A stretch of DNA of 64,000 nt from Campylobacter sp. W0018 (GTDB taxonomy: Bacteria; Campylobacterota; Campylobacteria; Campylobacterales; Campylobacteraceae), in the NCBI GenBank assembly GCA_020135845.1, contig JACHTQ010000006.1, positions 1 through 64,000 on the forward strand, read 5' to 3'. Positions within the stretch are counted from its first letter, which is position 1. Each line of letters opens with the position of its first letter. Position numbers and translations under genes: made by a program. The notes beneath the pieces were generated by a model. It searched no databases. It was given only the letters and a program-made list of their open reading frames with translations, and was not told the DNA's origin. Shown piece after piece: positions 56,553 to 64,000 of this stretch.

Positions 56553-57418
56553 TAAAAGTGTCCTAGCATAATTTGTGTGCTTATTAGACCATAAAATAGC
56601 ATTCTAGTGATAAATACTCCTATAAAAGCACACAATAGGGCAAAATAGGTAAAAAATTTACTTTGGAATTTTTCATAAAGATAGTTATTTAAATACCAAC
56701 AAGTGATACTTAATCCCAAAAATGCAAAAGATGATCCTATAAACCAAATATAAGTTCCCCCTAAAAGCTCAAAAGGATTGACAAGCCCCATAATCCAAGT
56801 TTGTCCTACGTGCAAGGTTTGTAAAACAATAGCCGTGCTTAATAAGCCTATACCAATAAGTCCTGCAAAAAAAGACATTTTTCTTTCGTGTTCACCTTCT
56901 TCAAAGAAGCAATAATAAAGAATAGAACCCAAAAAAATCGCACTAGCAAAAAAATAAAGCAAAGTGATTTTAAAATCCCAAGTCGGCACACTTTTTTGCA
57001 TAGAACCATAAGCGCCACTCATAAAGAAAATTCCTAAAATTCCGCATAGCAATGTTAGAAAAAAGATCCATTTTTTATTTTTAAAATAAAGTAAAAAGCC
57101 AAAAACACAAACAAGAGAAGAGAATAAAATTTCATTATTCATCCAACCTACATACCATTGATTATTAGCATAAAAAAATCCAAGTCGGTTAAGAACATTA
57201 AAAATATGTGTTATGTCATTTAAGTGAAAAAAAGAAGGTATAAAAGCTACGATCATAGCTATACCTAAAAAAAGCCCAAAAGATTTTAAATGAGTAAAAT
57301 TTTTATAGCCATTTAAAAAAGCAGGAGCATAGACAAAGCTAAGCCCGATAAAGGCTTGCGCGAGTATGGTAAAAAGCACTAAAGGCATTTCGCTAAAAAT
57401 ATGATTAAAGGATGTCAT
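56552..57418 (-). CDS. dmsC: DmsC-type membrane anchor subunit
   Basis: A 288-aa integral membrane protein with about eight hydrophobic helices, the usual count for DmsC, which anchors the DmsAB catalytic dimer and oxidises menaquinol. Local signatures are HIFSEMPLVLFTILAQAFIGLSF at the start (EMPLVLFT is a DmsC mark), WMNNEILFSSLVCVFGF and WDFKITLLYFFASAIFLGSIL. It overlaps dmsB by 14 bp; AAGGAG precedes the ATG. Confidence 0.87.
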   Translation of the reverse strand: MTSFNHIFSEMPLVLFTILAQAFIGLSFVYAPAFLNGYKNFTHLKSFGLFLGIAMIVAFIPSFFHLNDITHIFNVLNRLGFFYANNQWYVGWMNNEILFSSLVCVFGFLLYFKNKKWIFFLTLLCGILGIFFMSGAYGSMQKSVPTWDFKITLLYFFASAIFLGSILYYCFFEEGEHERKMSFFAGLIGIGLLSTAIVLQTLHVGQTWIMGLVNPFELLGGTYIWFIGSSFAFLGLSITCWYLNNYLYEKFQSKFFTYFALLCAFIGVFITRMLFYGLISTQIMLGHF

Positions 57419-58064
57419 TTTTTACTCCTTGATAATTTTGTGGCAAATGAAAAATTGCGCTTTTATTTCCTGAAGGTAAGCTATGTTTTTCAGGCACTAT
57501 ACATAAATTTGGATGCGTGATGCTTGCATCAGGTAAAGGAGTGATTGAAGCTAAATTTCCATGTTTTTCTCTTAATTTAGCAATATCTCCAGCTTTTAAG
57601 GCTCTAAAAGGACAAGAATCCACACAAATTGGATTTTTTCCTTCTTTAAGTCTATCATAACAACCATCGCATTTGCTCATGTGCCCACTTTCGTGATTAA
57701 ATTGTGGAGCACCATAAGGACAAGCCATAGCACAAGCTTTACATCCTATACACATGCTATCTTCAACCTTCACTATGCCCCATTTTACCTTCATAGTTGC
57801 ACCCGTTGGACAAGCTTTAAGACAGGCTGGATCAGAGCAGTGATTGCAAGATATAGAGGTATAATAAGCAAAAACGTTTTGCTCTACACTCCCATCTTCT
57901 TCTTTGCAAGTCCAATTACCACCTTCTGTTTCAAAAACACGGCGAAAATTTACTCCAACAGGCATATTTTTATAATCTTTACAAGATAAAGAACAAGTTC
58001 TACAGCCTACGCATTTGCTTTGGTCAAGCATAAAACCAAATTGTGAGTTTTCTTCTAAATTCAT
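57405..58064 (-). CDS. dmsB: DmsB-type iron-sulfur subunit
   Basis: Start chosen at MNLEENSQFGF, after TAAGGAG; the frame is open eight codons earlier. A ferredoxin-like electron-transfer subunit of 219 aa with four cluster motifs: KCVGCRTCSLSCKDY, CNHCSDPACLKACPTGA, CIGCKACAMACPYGAP, and CDGCYDRLKEGKNPICVDSCPFRAL. It passes electrons from DmsC to DmsA. Full complement of cysteines visible. Confidence 0.93.
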   Translation of the reverse strand: MNLEENSQFGFMLDQSKCVGCRTCSLSCKDYKNMPVGVNFRRVFETEGGNWTCKEEDGSVEQNVFAYYTSISCNHCSDPACLKACPTGATMKVKWGIVKVEDSMCIGCKACAMACPYGAPQFNHESGHMSKCDGCYDRLKEGKNPICVDSCPFRALKAGDIAKLREKHGNLASITPLPDASITHPNLCIVPEKHSLPSGNKSAIFHLPQNYQGVKNDIL

Positions 58065-58074
58065 TTTACACTCC

Positions 58075-60444
58075 TTAAACTTTTGCAATTTCTACTAAAA
58101 TAGAATGTTGTCCATTGCCTTTTGAAATAGCAGTTGGCACTATACTAGCTAAAGAATTAACGCAAGTTCCTACATCGATACCATTTTCATATTTAGCCCA
58201 AGCTCCTTGAGGAGTGACTGCGCAACCTGGTATGATTTTTGGTGTTACTTTGGCCATTCCTTGGATAATACCTAAATCATTTCTAACTTGGATCATATCT
58301 CCTGTTTTAATACCTCTTGCTTGTGCATCAATAGGATTGATCCAAATTTCTTGAGGGTTTGTTTCTCTAATTTGTGGAATTTCCCAAAAACTAGAATGAG
58401 TCCTTCCTTTATAGTGATATCCATAAAATTGTAAGGGATATTTTTCTTTTAAAGGATCAAGTATGCCTTCTCTTTGGCTTTCAAATACAGGAATAGGAAC
58501 GATTTGCTGTCCTTCTCTTAATTTCCAAGTTTTTTGCATTTTTGCAAGTTCGTTGCTGTAAATTTCGATTTTACCACTTGGAGTTTTTAAAGGATGATTG
58601 ATAGGATCTTTTATAAAACTTTCAAGTGCAACAACAGGTTTAACCGGATCAAATTTTACAAGTCCTTTTTCGCACATTTCTTCAAAACTTGGCAAGAGTA
58701 GATTTTTTTTCATACTTTCTTCATAAAGATATTTTAACCAATCTTTTTGGGTTTTTCCTTCGCTAAATTCTTGTTCTATACCTAATCTTTTAGCAAGTTC
58801 AATACACATTTCATAAATAGGTTTTGCCTCGCCCACAGGTTCTATAGCTTTTTGACAATAGATAATATAAGGCCTATTGCTATAATATCCTGCACTAGGA
58901 AGAATAAAATCTTCTTGTTCTAAAGTTGTAGCATCAGGTAAAATATAATCAGCATAATTATTAGACGGCGTTCTTGTAACATTGATATCAACGATGCATT
59001 CACACAAACTTTCATCACTTAAAATACGATCGACTTCTTTAATAGTGCTATGCTGATTGGTTAAGCAATTGCCAGATATATTAAAAATAAATTTGATATT
59101 TTGTTTGAGCTGTTTTGTTCCACGCACCCCATCACTAAGATCCGTCATTTCTTTACCGCGATAAATAGCATCCGTATATAAAAAACAAGGTATAGAGTCT
59201 TTAATAGGATTTTCGCAAGGTATAGTCATCAAATCATAATAGACACTTGTTCCGGTGCGACAGCCTGTATTACCTCCTTCTATGCCTATACTTCCTATCA
59301 TGCAAGCTAAAGTTGCAATAGCTCTCGCATTTTGCTCCCCATTAGAATGTCTTTGCACTCCCCAGCCTTGTTCAATAAAGCAAGGCTTAGTTAAAGCGAT
59401 TTCTCTTGCAAGTTGAGTGATGTGACGAGATGGAATTTTTGTGATTTTACTCGCCCATTCGGGAGTTTTTTCTATACCATCATAAGTTCCTAAAACATAA
59501 CTTTCATAACTTGAATTTTTAGGTGCATCGCTTGGTAAGGTATTTTCGCTAAAACCTATAGTGTAAGTATCAAGAAATTTTCTATCCAGTAAATTTTCTT
59601 TAATCATCACATAGGCTAAAGCTGCGATTAAGGCCGCATCTGTTCCAGGGGCTATTGGAATCCATTCATCACAATGCCCTATACAAGAATCATTATATCT
59701 TGGATCAATATGGATAATCTTACAACCACTTTCTTCTAAAGCTTTATGATAAGCATAGCCTATACCACCTCCGCCCATTCTCGTTTCTACATGATTAGCA
59801 CCAAAAAAGATAGCGAGTTTTGCAGAACGTAGAGTCGCGATATCGCTTGCGGGAGATCCTCCATAAAAATAATTCATTGCATTTGTAATTTGTGCTGTTG
59901 AGTAAGAATTATAATAATTTAGATAGCCTCCGTACAAAGTTAAGAGTCTTGCAAAAGGAGATAAAGATCCATAACAATTTCCGAGCAAGGAGCCGTAGGA
60001 GCCAGTAGAATAAGTGATAAAAAATGCTTCATTTCCATATTTTTCTTTTACCTCTTTCATTTTTGAAGCGATTTCATCGAAAGCTTGTTCCCAAGAAATA
60101 GGCATAAATTTACCTTCTCCTCTTTTACCCACTCTTTTTAAAGGCCTTTTAAGTCGATTGGCATTATAAACCTTATATCTTGAACTTCTTCCTCTAATAC
60201 AAGCTCTGACTTGACGTGCGTCAAACTCATCTTCTCCTTCATTGTCTGTGCTAACGTATTTTACAACCCCATCTTGAGTATGAACTTTAATAGGGCATTT
60301 TGTTCCACAATTTACATTGCACCCTGCCCATTTTGTTATCATAGGCGAGGTTTTTAATAAATTTGAACTTAACTGCATAGGGGTTAAAGCTAAACCACCA
60401 AATAAAGAACTCCATTTTAAAAAATCTCTACGATTTTGCTGCAT
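58075..60444 (-). CDS. dmsA: DmsA-type molybdopterin oxidoreductase with Tat signal
   Basis: Start chosen at MQQNRRDFLKWSSLFG with AAGGAG upstream; the frame extends 22 codons more. The 789-aa protein has the Tat motif RRDFLK, an N-terminal cluster region CNVNCGTKCPIKV ... ARQVRACIRGRS, and MPISWEQAFDEIASKMKEV, then C-terminal molybdopterin-binding parts (IWINPIDAQARGIKTGDMIQVRND). It is the catalytic subunit for DMSO/TMAO-like substrates. C. jejuni 81-176 has a dms locus at this place; NCTC 11168 has an unrelated oxidoreductase (Cj1585c). Confidence 0.92.
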   Translation of the reverse strand: MQQNRRDFLKWSSLFGGLALTPMQLSSNLLKTSPMITKWAGCNVNCGTKCPIKVHTQDGVVKYVSTDNEGEDEFDARQVRACIRGRSSRYKVYNANRLKRPLKRVGKRGEGKFMPISWEQAFDEIASKMKEVKEKYGNEAFFITYSTGSYGSLLGNCYGSLSPFARLLTLYGGYLNYYNSYSTAQITNAMNYFYGGSPASDIATLRSAKLAIFFGANHVETRMGGGGIGYAYHKALEESGCKIIHIDPRYNDSCIGHCDEWIPIAPGTDAALIAALAYVMIKENLLDRKFLDTYTIGFSENTLPSDAPKNSSYESYVLGTYDGIEKTPEWASKITKIPSRHITQLAREIALTKPCFIEQGWGVQRHSNGEQNARAIATLACMIGSIGIEGGNTGCRTGTSVYYDLMTIPCENPIKDSIPCFLYTDAIYRGKEMTDLSDGVRGTKQLKQNIKFIFNISGNCLTNQHSTIKEVDRILSDESLCECIVDINVTRTPSNNYADYILPDATTLEQEDFILPSAGYYSNRPYIIYCQKAIEPVGEAKPIYEMCIELAKRLGIEQEFSEGKTQKDWLKYLYEESMKKNLLLPSFEEMCEKGLVKFDPVKPVVALESFIKDPINHPLKTPSGKIEIYSNELAKMQKTWKLREGQQIVPIPVFESQREGILDPLKEKYPLQFYGYHYKGRTHSSFWEIPQIRETNPQEIWINPIDAQARGIKTGDMIQVRNDLGIIQGMAKVTPKIIPGCAVTPQGAWAKYENGIDVGTCVNSLASIVPTAISKGNGQHSILVEIAKV

Positions 60445-60458
60445 GTGTGCTCCTTTGT

Positions 60459-60473
60459 ATTTTGTTACAAAAT
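60459..60473. promoter_or_regulatory. Inverted repeat in the dmsA leader
   Basis: ATTTTG-TTA-CAAAAT, a perfect 6-3-6 repeat between the predicted dmsA -10 box (TATAAT on minus, 60482-60487) and the ATG. A candidate operator; regulator unknown. Confidence 0.45.
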
Positions 60474-60481
60474 ATTTAATC

Positions 60482-60487
60482 ATTATA
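60482..60487 (-). promoter_or_regulatory. -10 box of dmsA
   Basis: TATAAT on the minus strand in GGAATATAATGA, 38 bases before the chosen ATG. Confidence 0.55.
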
Positions 60488-60643
60488 TTCCAAAAAAATA
60501 TAAAATTCAAGTAAAATTAAGACTAAAAATATATTAAAATAGGGATTTACTTGTATAATTTTGATATTTAACCAATATTTATATTTATTTTAGTTTTTAT
60601 AAATATTTAAATTTTGTAATGTAAAAATTTTATATTGATTTAT

Positions 60644-60667
60644 CCCCTCTAGGGGCTTGTGGCTTGT
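60644..60667 (+). promoter_or_regulatory. GC-rich element upstream of nikZ: CCCC-TCTA-GGGG palindrome plus direct repeats
   Basis: CCCCTCTAGGGG overlaps a tandem GGCTTGT GGCTTGT (60654-60667). It lies 13 bases before the -10 box TATAAT at 60680-60685. The GC content stands out in a very AT-rich gap. Candidate operator for the nickel transporter; identity of the regulator unknown. Confidence 0.55.
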
Positions 60668-60679
60668 TTGGTTTTATTT

Positions 60680-60685
60680 TATAAT
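60680..60685 (+). promoter_or_regulatory. -10 box of nikZ
   Basis: TATAAT 29 bases before the nikZ ATG; TTAAGGAAAAAG supplies the ribosome-binding site. Confidence 0.6.
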
Positions 60686-60713
60686 TAAATAAATATAATT
60701 TTTAAGGAAAAAG

Positions 60714-62252
60714 ATGTTTAGATTTTGGATTTTTATCTTGGTTTTGTTTGTAAATTTGCAAGCAAATATTCCAAAAGATACTTTAATCATCGCAGTAGAA
60801 AATGAAATTTCAAGGATAAATCCTGCATATAGTGAAGATCATGATGTGCTTATTAATCTTATTTTTTCTGGACTTGTTTATTTTGATCAGAATATGAGTT
60901 TAAAACCAGATTTAGCAAAGTCTTGGAAAATCAGTAAAAATGGTTTAGTTTATGATATTTTTTTAAGGGATGATGTTTTGTGGCATGATGGAGTAAAATT
61001 TAGCGCCCAAGATGTTAAATTCAGTATAGATGCTTTTAAAAATTCGAAAAATAATTCTCCATTGTATGTTAATTTTGATAATGTAAAAAAAATAGAAATA
61101 ATCAATCCTTATCACATAAAAATCACGCTTTTTGAACCTTATCCGGCTTTTTTAGATGCTTTAAGTATAGGAATACTGCCAAAACATTTGCTTGAAAATA
61201 AAGATCTAAATACAGCTTCTTTTAATGAACATCCTATAGGAACAGGAGCTTATAAATTTGTTGAGTGGAAAAAAGGAGAATATGTAAAATTAGAAGCTAA
61301 TGATAAATTTTATCGAGCTAAGGTTAAAACTCCAAAATTAATCATAAAGCATATTTTTGATCCTTTAATTGCGAGTATGGAACTTAAAAATGGCACTATA
61401 GATGCTGCTTTGATCGACAATTCTTTATTAAATATCTTTAAAAATAATCCAAAATTTAAGATTTTAAGAGAAAAATCGGTTGATTATAGAGCTTTAATGT
61501 TTAATTTAAATAATGAATTTTTAAAAGATGTAAGAGTAAGAAAAGCGTTAAATTATGCCGTAGATAGAGAAAGTATAGTGAAAAATCTCTTGCATGGATA
61601 TGGCATGGTTGCCTTTCATCCTTTGCAAAATTCTTGGGCAAATCCTAAACATTTTAATTCTTTTAATTATGATGCATTAAAGGCAGAAAAATTACTTTTA
61701 GATGCTGGTTTTACTAAAAATAAAGATGGAATTTTTCAAAAAAATGGAAAAGAATTGAAATTTCAAATTTATGCTATGAGTAATGATCCTTTAAGGGTAA
61801 GTTTAGCAGGAATTTTGCAAAGTGAATTTAGAAAAATTGGGGTTTTAACACAGGTTGTAGCAAAGCCGGCTGGTAGTTTTGATTATTCCAAGGCTGATAG
61901 TTTTGTTATCGGCTGGGGGAGTCCTTTTGATCCTGACTTTCATACTTTTAGAGTTTTTGAAAGCTCTCAAGATAGTGATTTAAATGAACAAGGTTGGAAT
62001 TTTGGGCATTATCATAATAAAAAAGTTGATGATTCTTTATTTAGAGCTAGAAATACTTTTGATCTAAATGAACGCAAAAAATACTATAAAGAATTTATTG
62101 ATGCTTTATATGATGATCCCCCTTTTATTTTTCTTGTTTATTTAGATTTTGCTTTAGTTTATGATACTAAGGTTAAAGGCATTGAGCCTAGAATTTTGGG
62201 TCATCATGGTGTGGGTTTTACTTCAAATATTTATGAATGGGTTAAGCAATAG
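60714..62252 (+). CDS. nikZ: Nickel-transporter substrate-binding protein NikZ (dipeptide-binding family)
   Basis: The solute-binding protein of an ABC importer, 512 aa: signal peptide FRFWIFILVLFVNLQA, then the SBP_bac_5 pattern ISRINPAYSEDHDVLINLIFSGLVYFD, SWKISKNGLVYDIFLRDDVLWHDGVKFSAQDVKFS, HPIGTGAYKFVEWKKGEYVKLEAND and VRVRKALNYAVDRESIV-like segments. Homologous to Cj1584c, shown in C. jejuni to serve nickel uptake; family resemblance is to peptide-binding proteins, so the substrate comes from that knowledge. It starts the nikZYXWV operon. Confidence 0.9.
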   Translation: MFRFWIFILVLFVNLQANIPKDTLIIAVENEISRINPAYSEDHDVLINLIFSGLVYFDQNMSLKPDLAKSWKISKNGLVYDIFLRDDVLWHDGVKFSAQDVKFSIDAFKNSKNNSPLYVNFDNVKKIEIINPYHIKITLFEPYPAFLDALSIGILPKHLLENKDLNTASFNEHPIGTGAYKFVEWKKGEYVKLEANDKFYRAKVKTPKLIIKHIFDPLIASMELKNGTIDAALIDNSLLNIFKNNPKFKILREKSVDYRALMFNLNNEFLKDVRVRKALNYAVDRESIVKNLLHGYGMVAFHPLQNSWANPKHFNSFNYDALKAEKLLLDAGFTKNKDGIFQKNGKELKFQIYAMSNDPLRVSLAGILQSEFRKIGVLTQVVAKPAGSFDYSKADSFVIGWGSPFDPDFHTFRVFESSQDSDLNEQGWNFGHYHNKKVDDSLFRARNTFDLNERKKYYKEFIDALYDDPPFIFLVYLDFALVYDTKVKGIEPRILGHHGVGFTSNIYEWVKQ

Positions 62253-63187
62253 TGCTTTCGCGTTTATTTTTTGGTATTTTAGTAGCCTTTTTAAGCACTT
62301 TTTTATGCTTTACAATATTGCATTTTAGTAAAGTTAATGTAAGTTATGCTAATGGTAGCAATACTCAAAGCAAAGAATTTGTTAAAAGAGTGGAAAAAAA
62401 TTTAGGACTTGATAGGCCTTTATTAATTCAATATAGAAATTGGATTTTTAAAGCTTTAAAGGGAGATTTTGGTGTATCTTTTTTAAGCGGAGAAAGGGTG
62501 TTAAAGATTATAAAAGAAAGGTTTTTAAATACTTTGATTTTAAGTTTTAGCGCCCTAGGCATTTTATTTTTTTTGAGTATTTTTTTGGCTTTTGTGGAGT
62601 ATCATTTTAAAAATAGTTTTATAGAAAAAATCATTACTTTTGCAACATTAAATTTTTTCGCCCTGCCTCCTTTGGTGATCGCATTGATTTTTATATTTAT
62701 TTTTAGCTTTTTTGGCCATTTTTTATCAATCGGTGATATAGAATTTGAAAATGACTTTTTTAGTCGTTTAAAACATCTTATTTTTCCTATTTTGGTTCTT
62801 GTTTTATCTCATTTGGCTTTATATTTAAGAATAGCAAGAAATTTCATCCATGAGTGTTTTTCTCAAATTTTTATACAAAATCTTTATGCTAGAGCTTTAA
62901 AACAAAGTGATATTAATCATTTAGTTTTAAAATATTGTTTAGGTTCGATTATATCTTATTTTGGAGCTACTGCTTTAAATTTCATCATGGGAACTTATAT
63001 TGTAGAAAATATTTTTAATTTTAGCGGCATTGGATTTTTATTGATTCAAAGTATTATTTATAAAGATTTTCCTGTGGTTTTGGCTTTATTATTCTTAAGT
63101 GTTCTTTTTGTGACATTGCTAAGTTTTTTAAGTGATATAATTTCTCAAATTTTAAATCCAAAGTTAAGAAAGTTTTCTTTTGTTTAA
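62252..63187 (+). CDS. nikY: Nickel ABC transporter permease NikY
   Basis: Starts at GTG overlapping the nikZ stop (TAGTG). A 311-aa DppB/OppB-type permease: FVKRVEKNLGLDRPLLIQYRNWIFKALKGDFGVSF is the typical N-terminal soluble part, about six membrane helices, and YIVENIFNFSGIGFLLIQSIIYKDFPVVLAL as the conserved end. Pairs with NikX. Confidence 0.9.
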   Translation: MLSRLFFGILVAFLSTFLCFTILHFSKVNVSYANGSNTQSKEFVKRVEKNLGLDRPLLIQYRNWIFKALKGDFGVSFLSGERVLKIIKERFLNTLILSFSALGILFFLSIFLAFVEYHFKNSFIEKIITFATLNFFALPPLVIALIFIFIFSFFGHFLSIGDIEFENDFFSRLKHLIFPILVLVLSHLALYLRIARNFIHECFSQIFIQNLYARALKQSDINHLVLKYCLGSIISYFGATALNFIMGTYIVENIFNFSGIGFLLIQSIIYKDFPVVLALLFLSVLFVTLLSFLSDIISQILNPKLRKFSFV

Positions 63188-63968
63188 GATTTTTATTTAT
63201 CTTTTACCCTTAATCGTTTTATCTATATTAGCTTTACTAGCACCATTTTTAGCTTCGTTTGATATTTTATCAATACATTTGCAAAATGCTTATCAAGCTC
63301 CAAATCAAATTTATATTTTAGGTACGGATTTTTTGGGTAGAGACTTGTATTCTCGTTTGCTTTTTGCTTTGAGAAATTCTTTATTAATAGGAGTTTTTGG
63401 TTCATTTTTATCCATTTTTTTTGCGATTTTTTATCTTTTTTTGGCGCGTTTATTTTTTTATACTTTTTGGATGAGAATATTAGATCTTTTATTAGCCTTC
63501 CCTGCTTTTTTATTATTGATGTTTTTTCAAAATTTTATGAGTATAAATATGCTACTCATGAGTGTATTAATCGCTTTAATACATTGGTGTTTCGTCGCTA
63601 GGATGCTTGAGAGTGAATTAAAAAAATTAGAGAGTTTGGAATTTTATAAAGCAAGTATAGTTTTAGGAAGAACTCCTTTGAAAATTTTTTTGAAAGATCT
63701 TTTACCGGCTTTAAAATCATTGATTTTTACACTTTTTATTTTTAATATTATCCATGCTATTGCTACAGAATCCACTTTAAGTTTTTTTGGGCTTGGTATG
63801 GGGTTTGAAATTCCAACTTTGGGAATTTTATTAAATGATTTTTCAAAAGCAGTTTTTGTAGGAGCTTGGTGGGTAATATTTTTTCCACTTTTAACTCTTA
63901 TATTACTTTTTTTACCGCTTTTATGGTTGGGTAATTTTTTACAGGATCGCTGGGGAGTGAGATCTTGA
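63180..63968 (+). CDS. nikX: Nickel ABC transporter permease NikX
   Basis: A TTG-initiated 262-aa DppC/OppC-type permease overlapping nikY by 8 bp. It has ILGTDFLGRDLYSRLLFALRNSLLIGVFG, LLDLLLAFPAFLLLMFF and ESTLSFFGLGMGFEIPTLGILLNDF, which is the conserved end of the family with the EAA-like loop ESLEFYKASIVLGRTPLKIF before it. It overlaps the nikW start. Confidence 0.9.
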   Translation: MFKIFIYLLPLIVLSILALLAPFLASFDILSIHLQNAYQAPNQIYILGTDFLGRDLYSRLLFALRNSLLIGVFGSFLSIFFAIFYLFLARLFFYTFWMRILDLLLAFPAFLLLMFFQNFMSINMLLMSVLIALIHWCFVARMLESELKKLESLEFYKASIVLGRTPLKIFLKDLLPALKSLIFTLFIFNIIHAIATESTLSFFGLGMGFEIPTLGILLNDFSKAVFVGAWWVIFFPLLTLILLFLPLLWLGNFLQDRWGVRS

Positions 63969-64000
63969 GAGTTAAAAATTTAAATATAAGTTTTAAAAAT
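63965..64000 (+). CDS. nikW: Start of nickel ABC transporter ATPase NikW (partial, cut by window edge)
   Basis: TTG at 63965, overlapping the nikX stop, opens a frame reading LRVKNLNISFKN, which matches the first strand of an ABC ATPase. Only 12 codons lie in the window. Identity follows from operon order in C. jejuni. Confidence 0.65.
   Translation, partial: MRVKNLNISFKN

Overview
The window is a chromosomal segment of a thermotolerant Campylobacter of the C. jejuni / C. coli group. The evidence is the very AT-rich composition, TAATG/ATGA gene coupling, TATAAT -10 boxes without clear -35 elements, G homopolymer tracts, and a gene set that follows C. jejuni order in long blocks: fliI-folE-tig-clpP-def-comM, purN-terC-phnA, sodB-mntP-miaA, moaA-queE-queD, trxA-trxB, tol-pal, atp, parAB-birA-fmt. 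From memory the proteins resemble C. jejuni with scattered substitutions, and three adjacencies differ from NCTC 11168, so C. coli or a divergent C. jejuni lineage is my best guess. I could not test this.

Layout. 1-1975: flagellar export ATPase and GTP cyclohydrolase I (minus). 2091-10784: one long plus-strand series (trigger factor, ClpP, deformylase, ComM, NYN nuclease-like protein, Nnr, PurN, TerC, PhnA, kinase-like/phosphatase). 10787-13711: CorC-type transporter and an enlarged SbmA/BacA-like importer (minus). 13802-16494: carboxyspermidine dehydrogenase, a methyltransferase switched off at a G8 tract, and a divergent XRE regulator/lipoprotein pair. 16497-32399: housekeeping, with SodB, tRNA-Glu, MntP, MiaA, MqnP-like, MoaA, QueE/QueD, cytochrome lipoprotein, rRNA methylases, L31, a RodZ-like protein, aminotransferase, homoserine dehydrogenase and thioredoxin/thioredoxin reductase. 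32400-35702: an accessory islet with a G10 tract at a promoter, four small genes, a decayed reading frame and a DASS anion transporter. 35798-53718: a long minus-strand housekeeping block (YbeY, RecO, isochorismatase-like, TtcA-like, Pfs, FabD, SlyD, Tol-Pal, F1 plus peripheral-stalk ATP synthase, ParAB, BirA, Fmt). 53845-64000: a YojI/SyrD-type ABC exporter, single-domain haemoglobin, a complete DmsABCD reductase cluster, and the nickel importer NikZYX with the first codons of NikW.

Working together: FolE makes the shared precursor for folate and queuosine, and QueD and QueE act next on the queuosine branch. MoaA starts molybdenum cofactor synthesis, which the DmsA reductase needs. NikZYX imports nickel and the histidine-rich SlyD tail can bind it. 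Respiratory flexibility (menaquinone, DmsABC), nitrosative and oxidative defence (haemoglobin, SodB, thioredoxin) and envelope integrity (Tol-Pal, RodZ-like) dominate. The least ordinary parts are the two G-tract loci, the XRE/lipoprotein divergon with paired operator palindromes over both -10 boxes, and several housekeeping enzymes with altered signature motifs (TtcA-like, QueE, SbmA-like, kinase/phosphatase). I see no prophage, IS element or CRISPR array.
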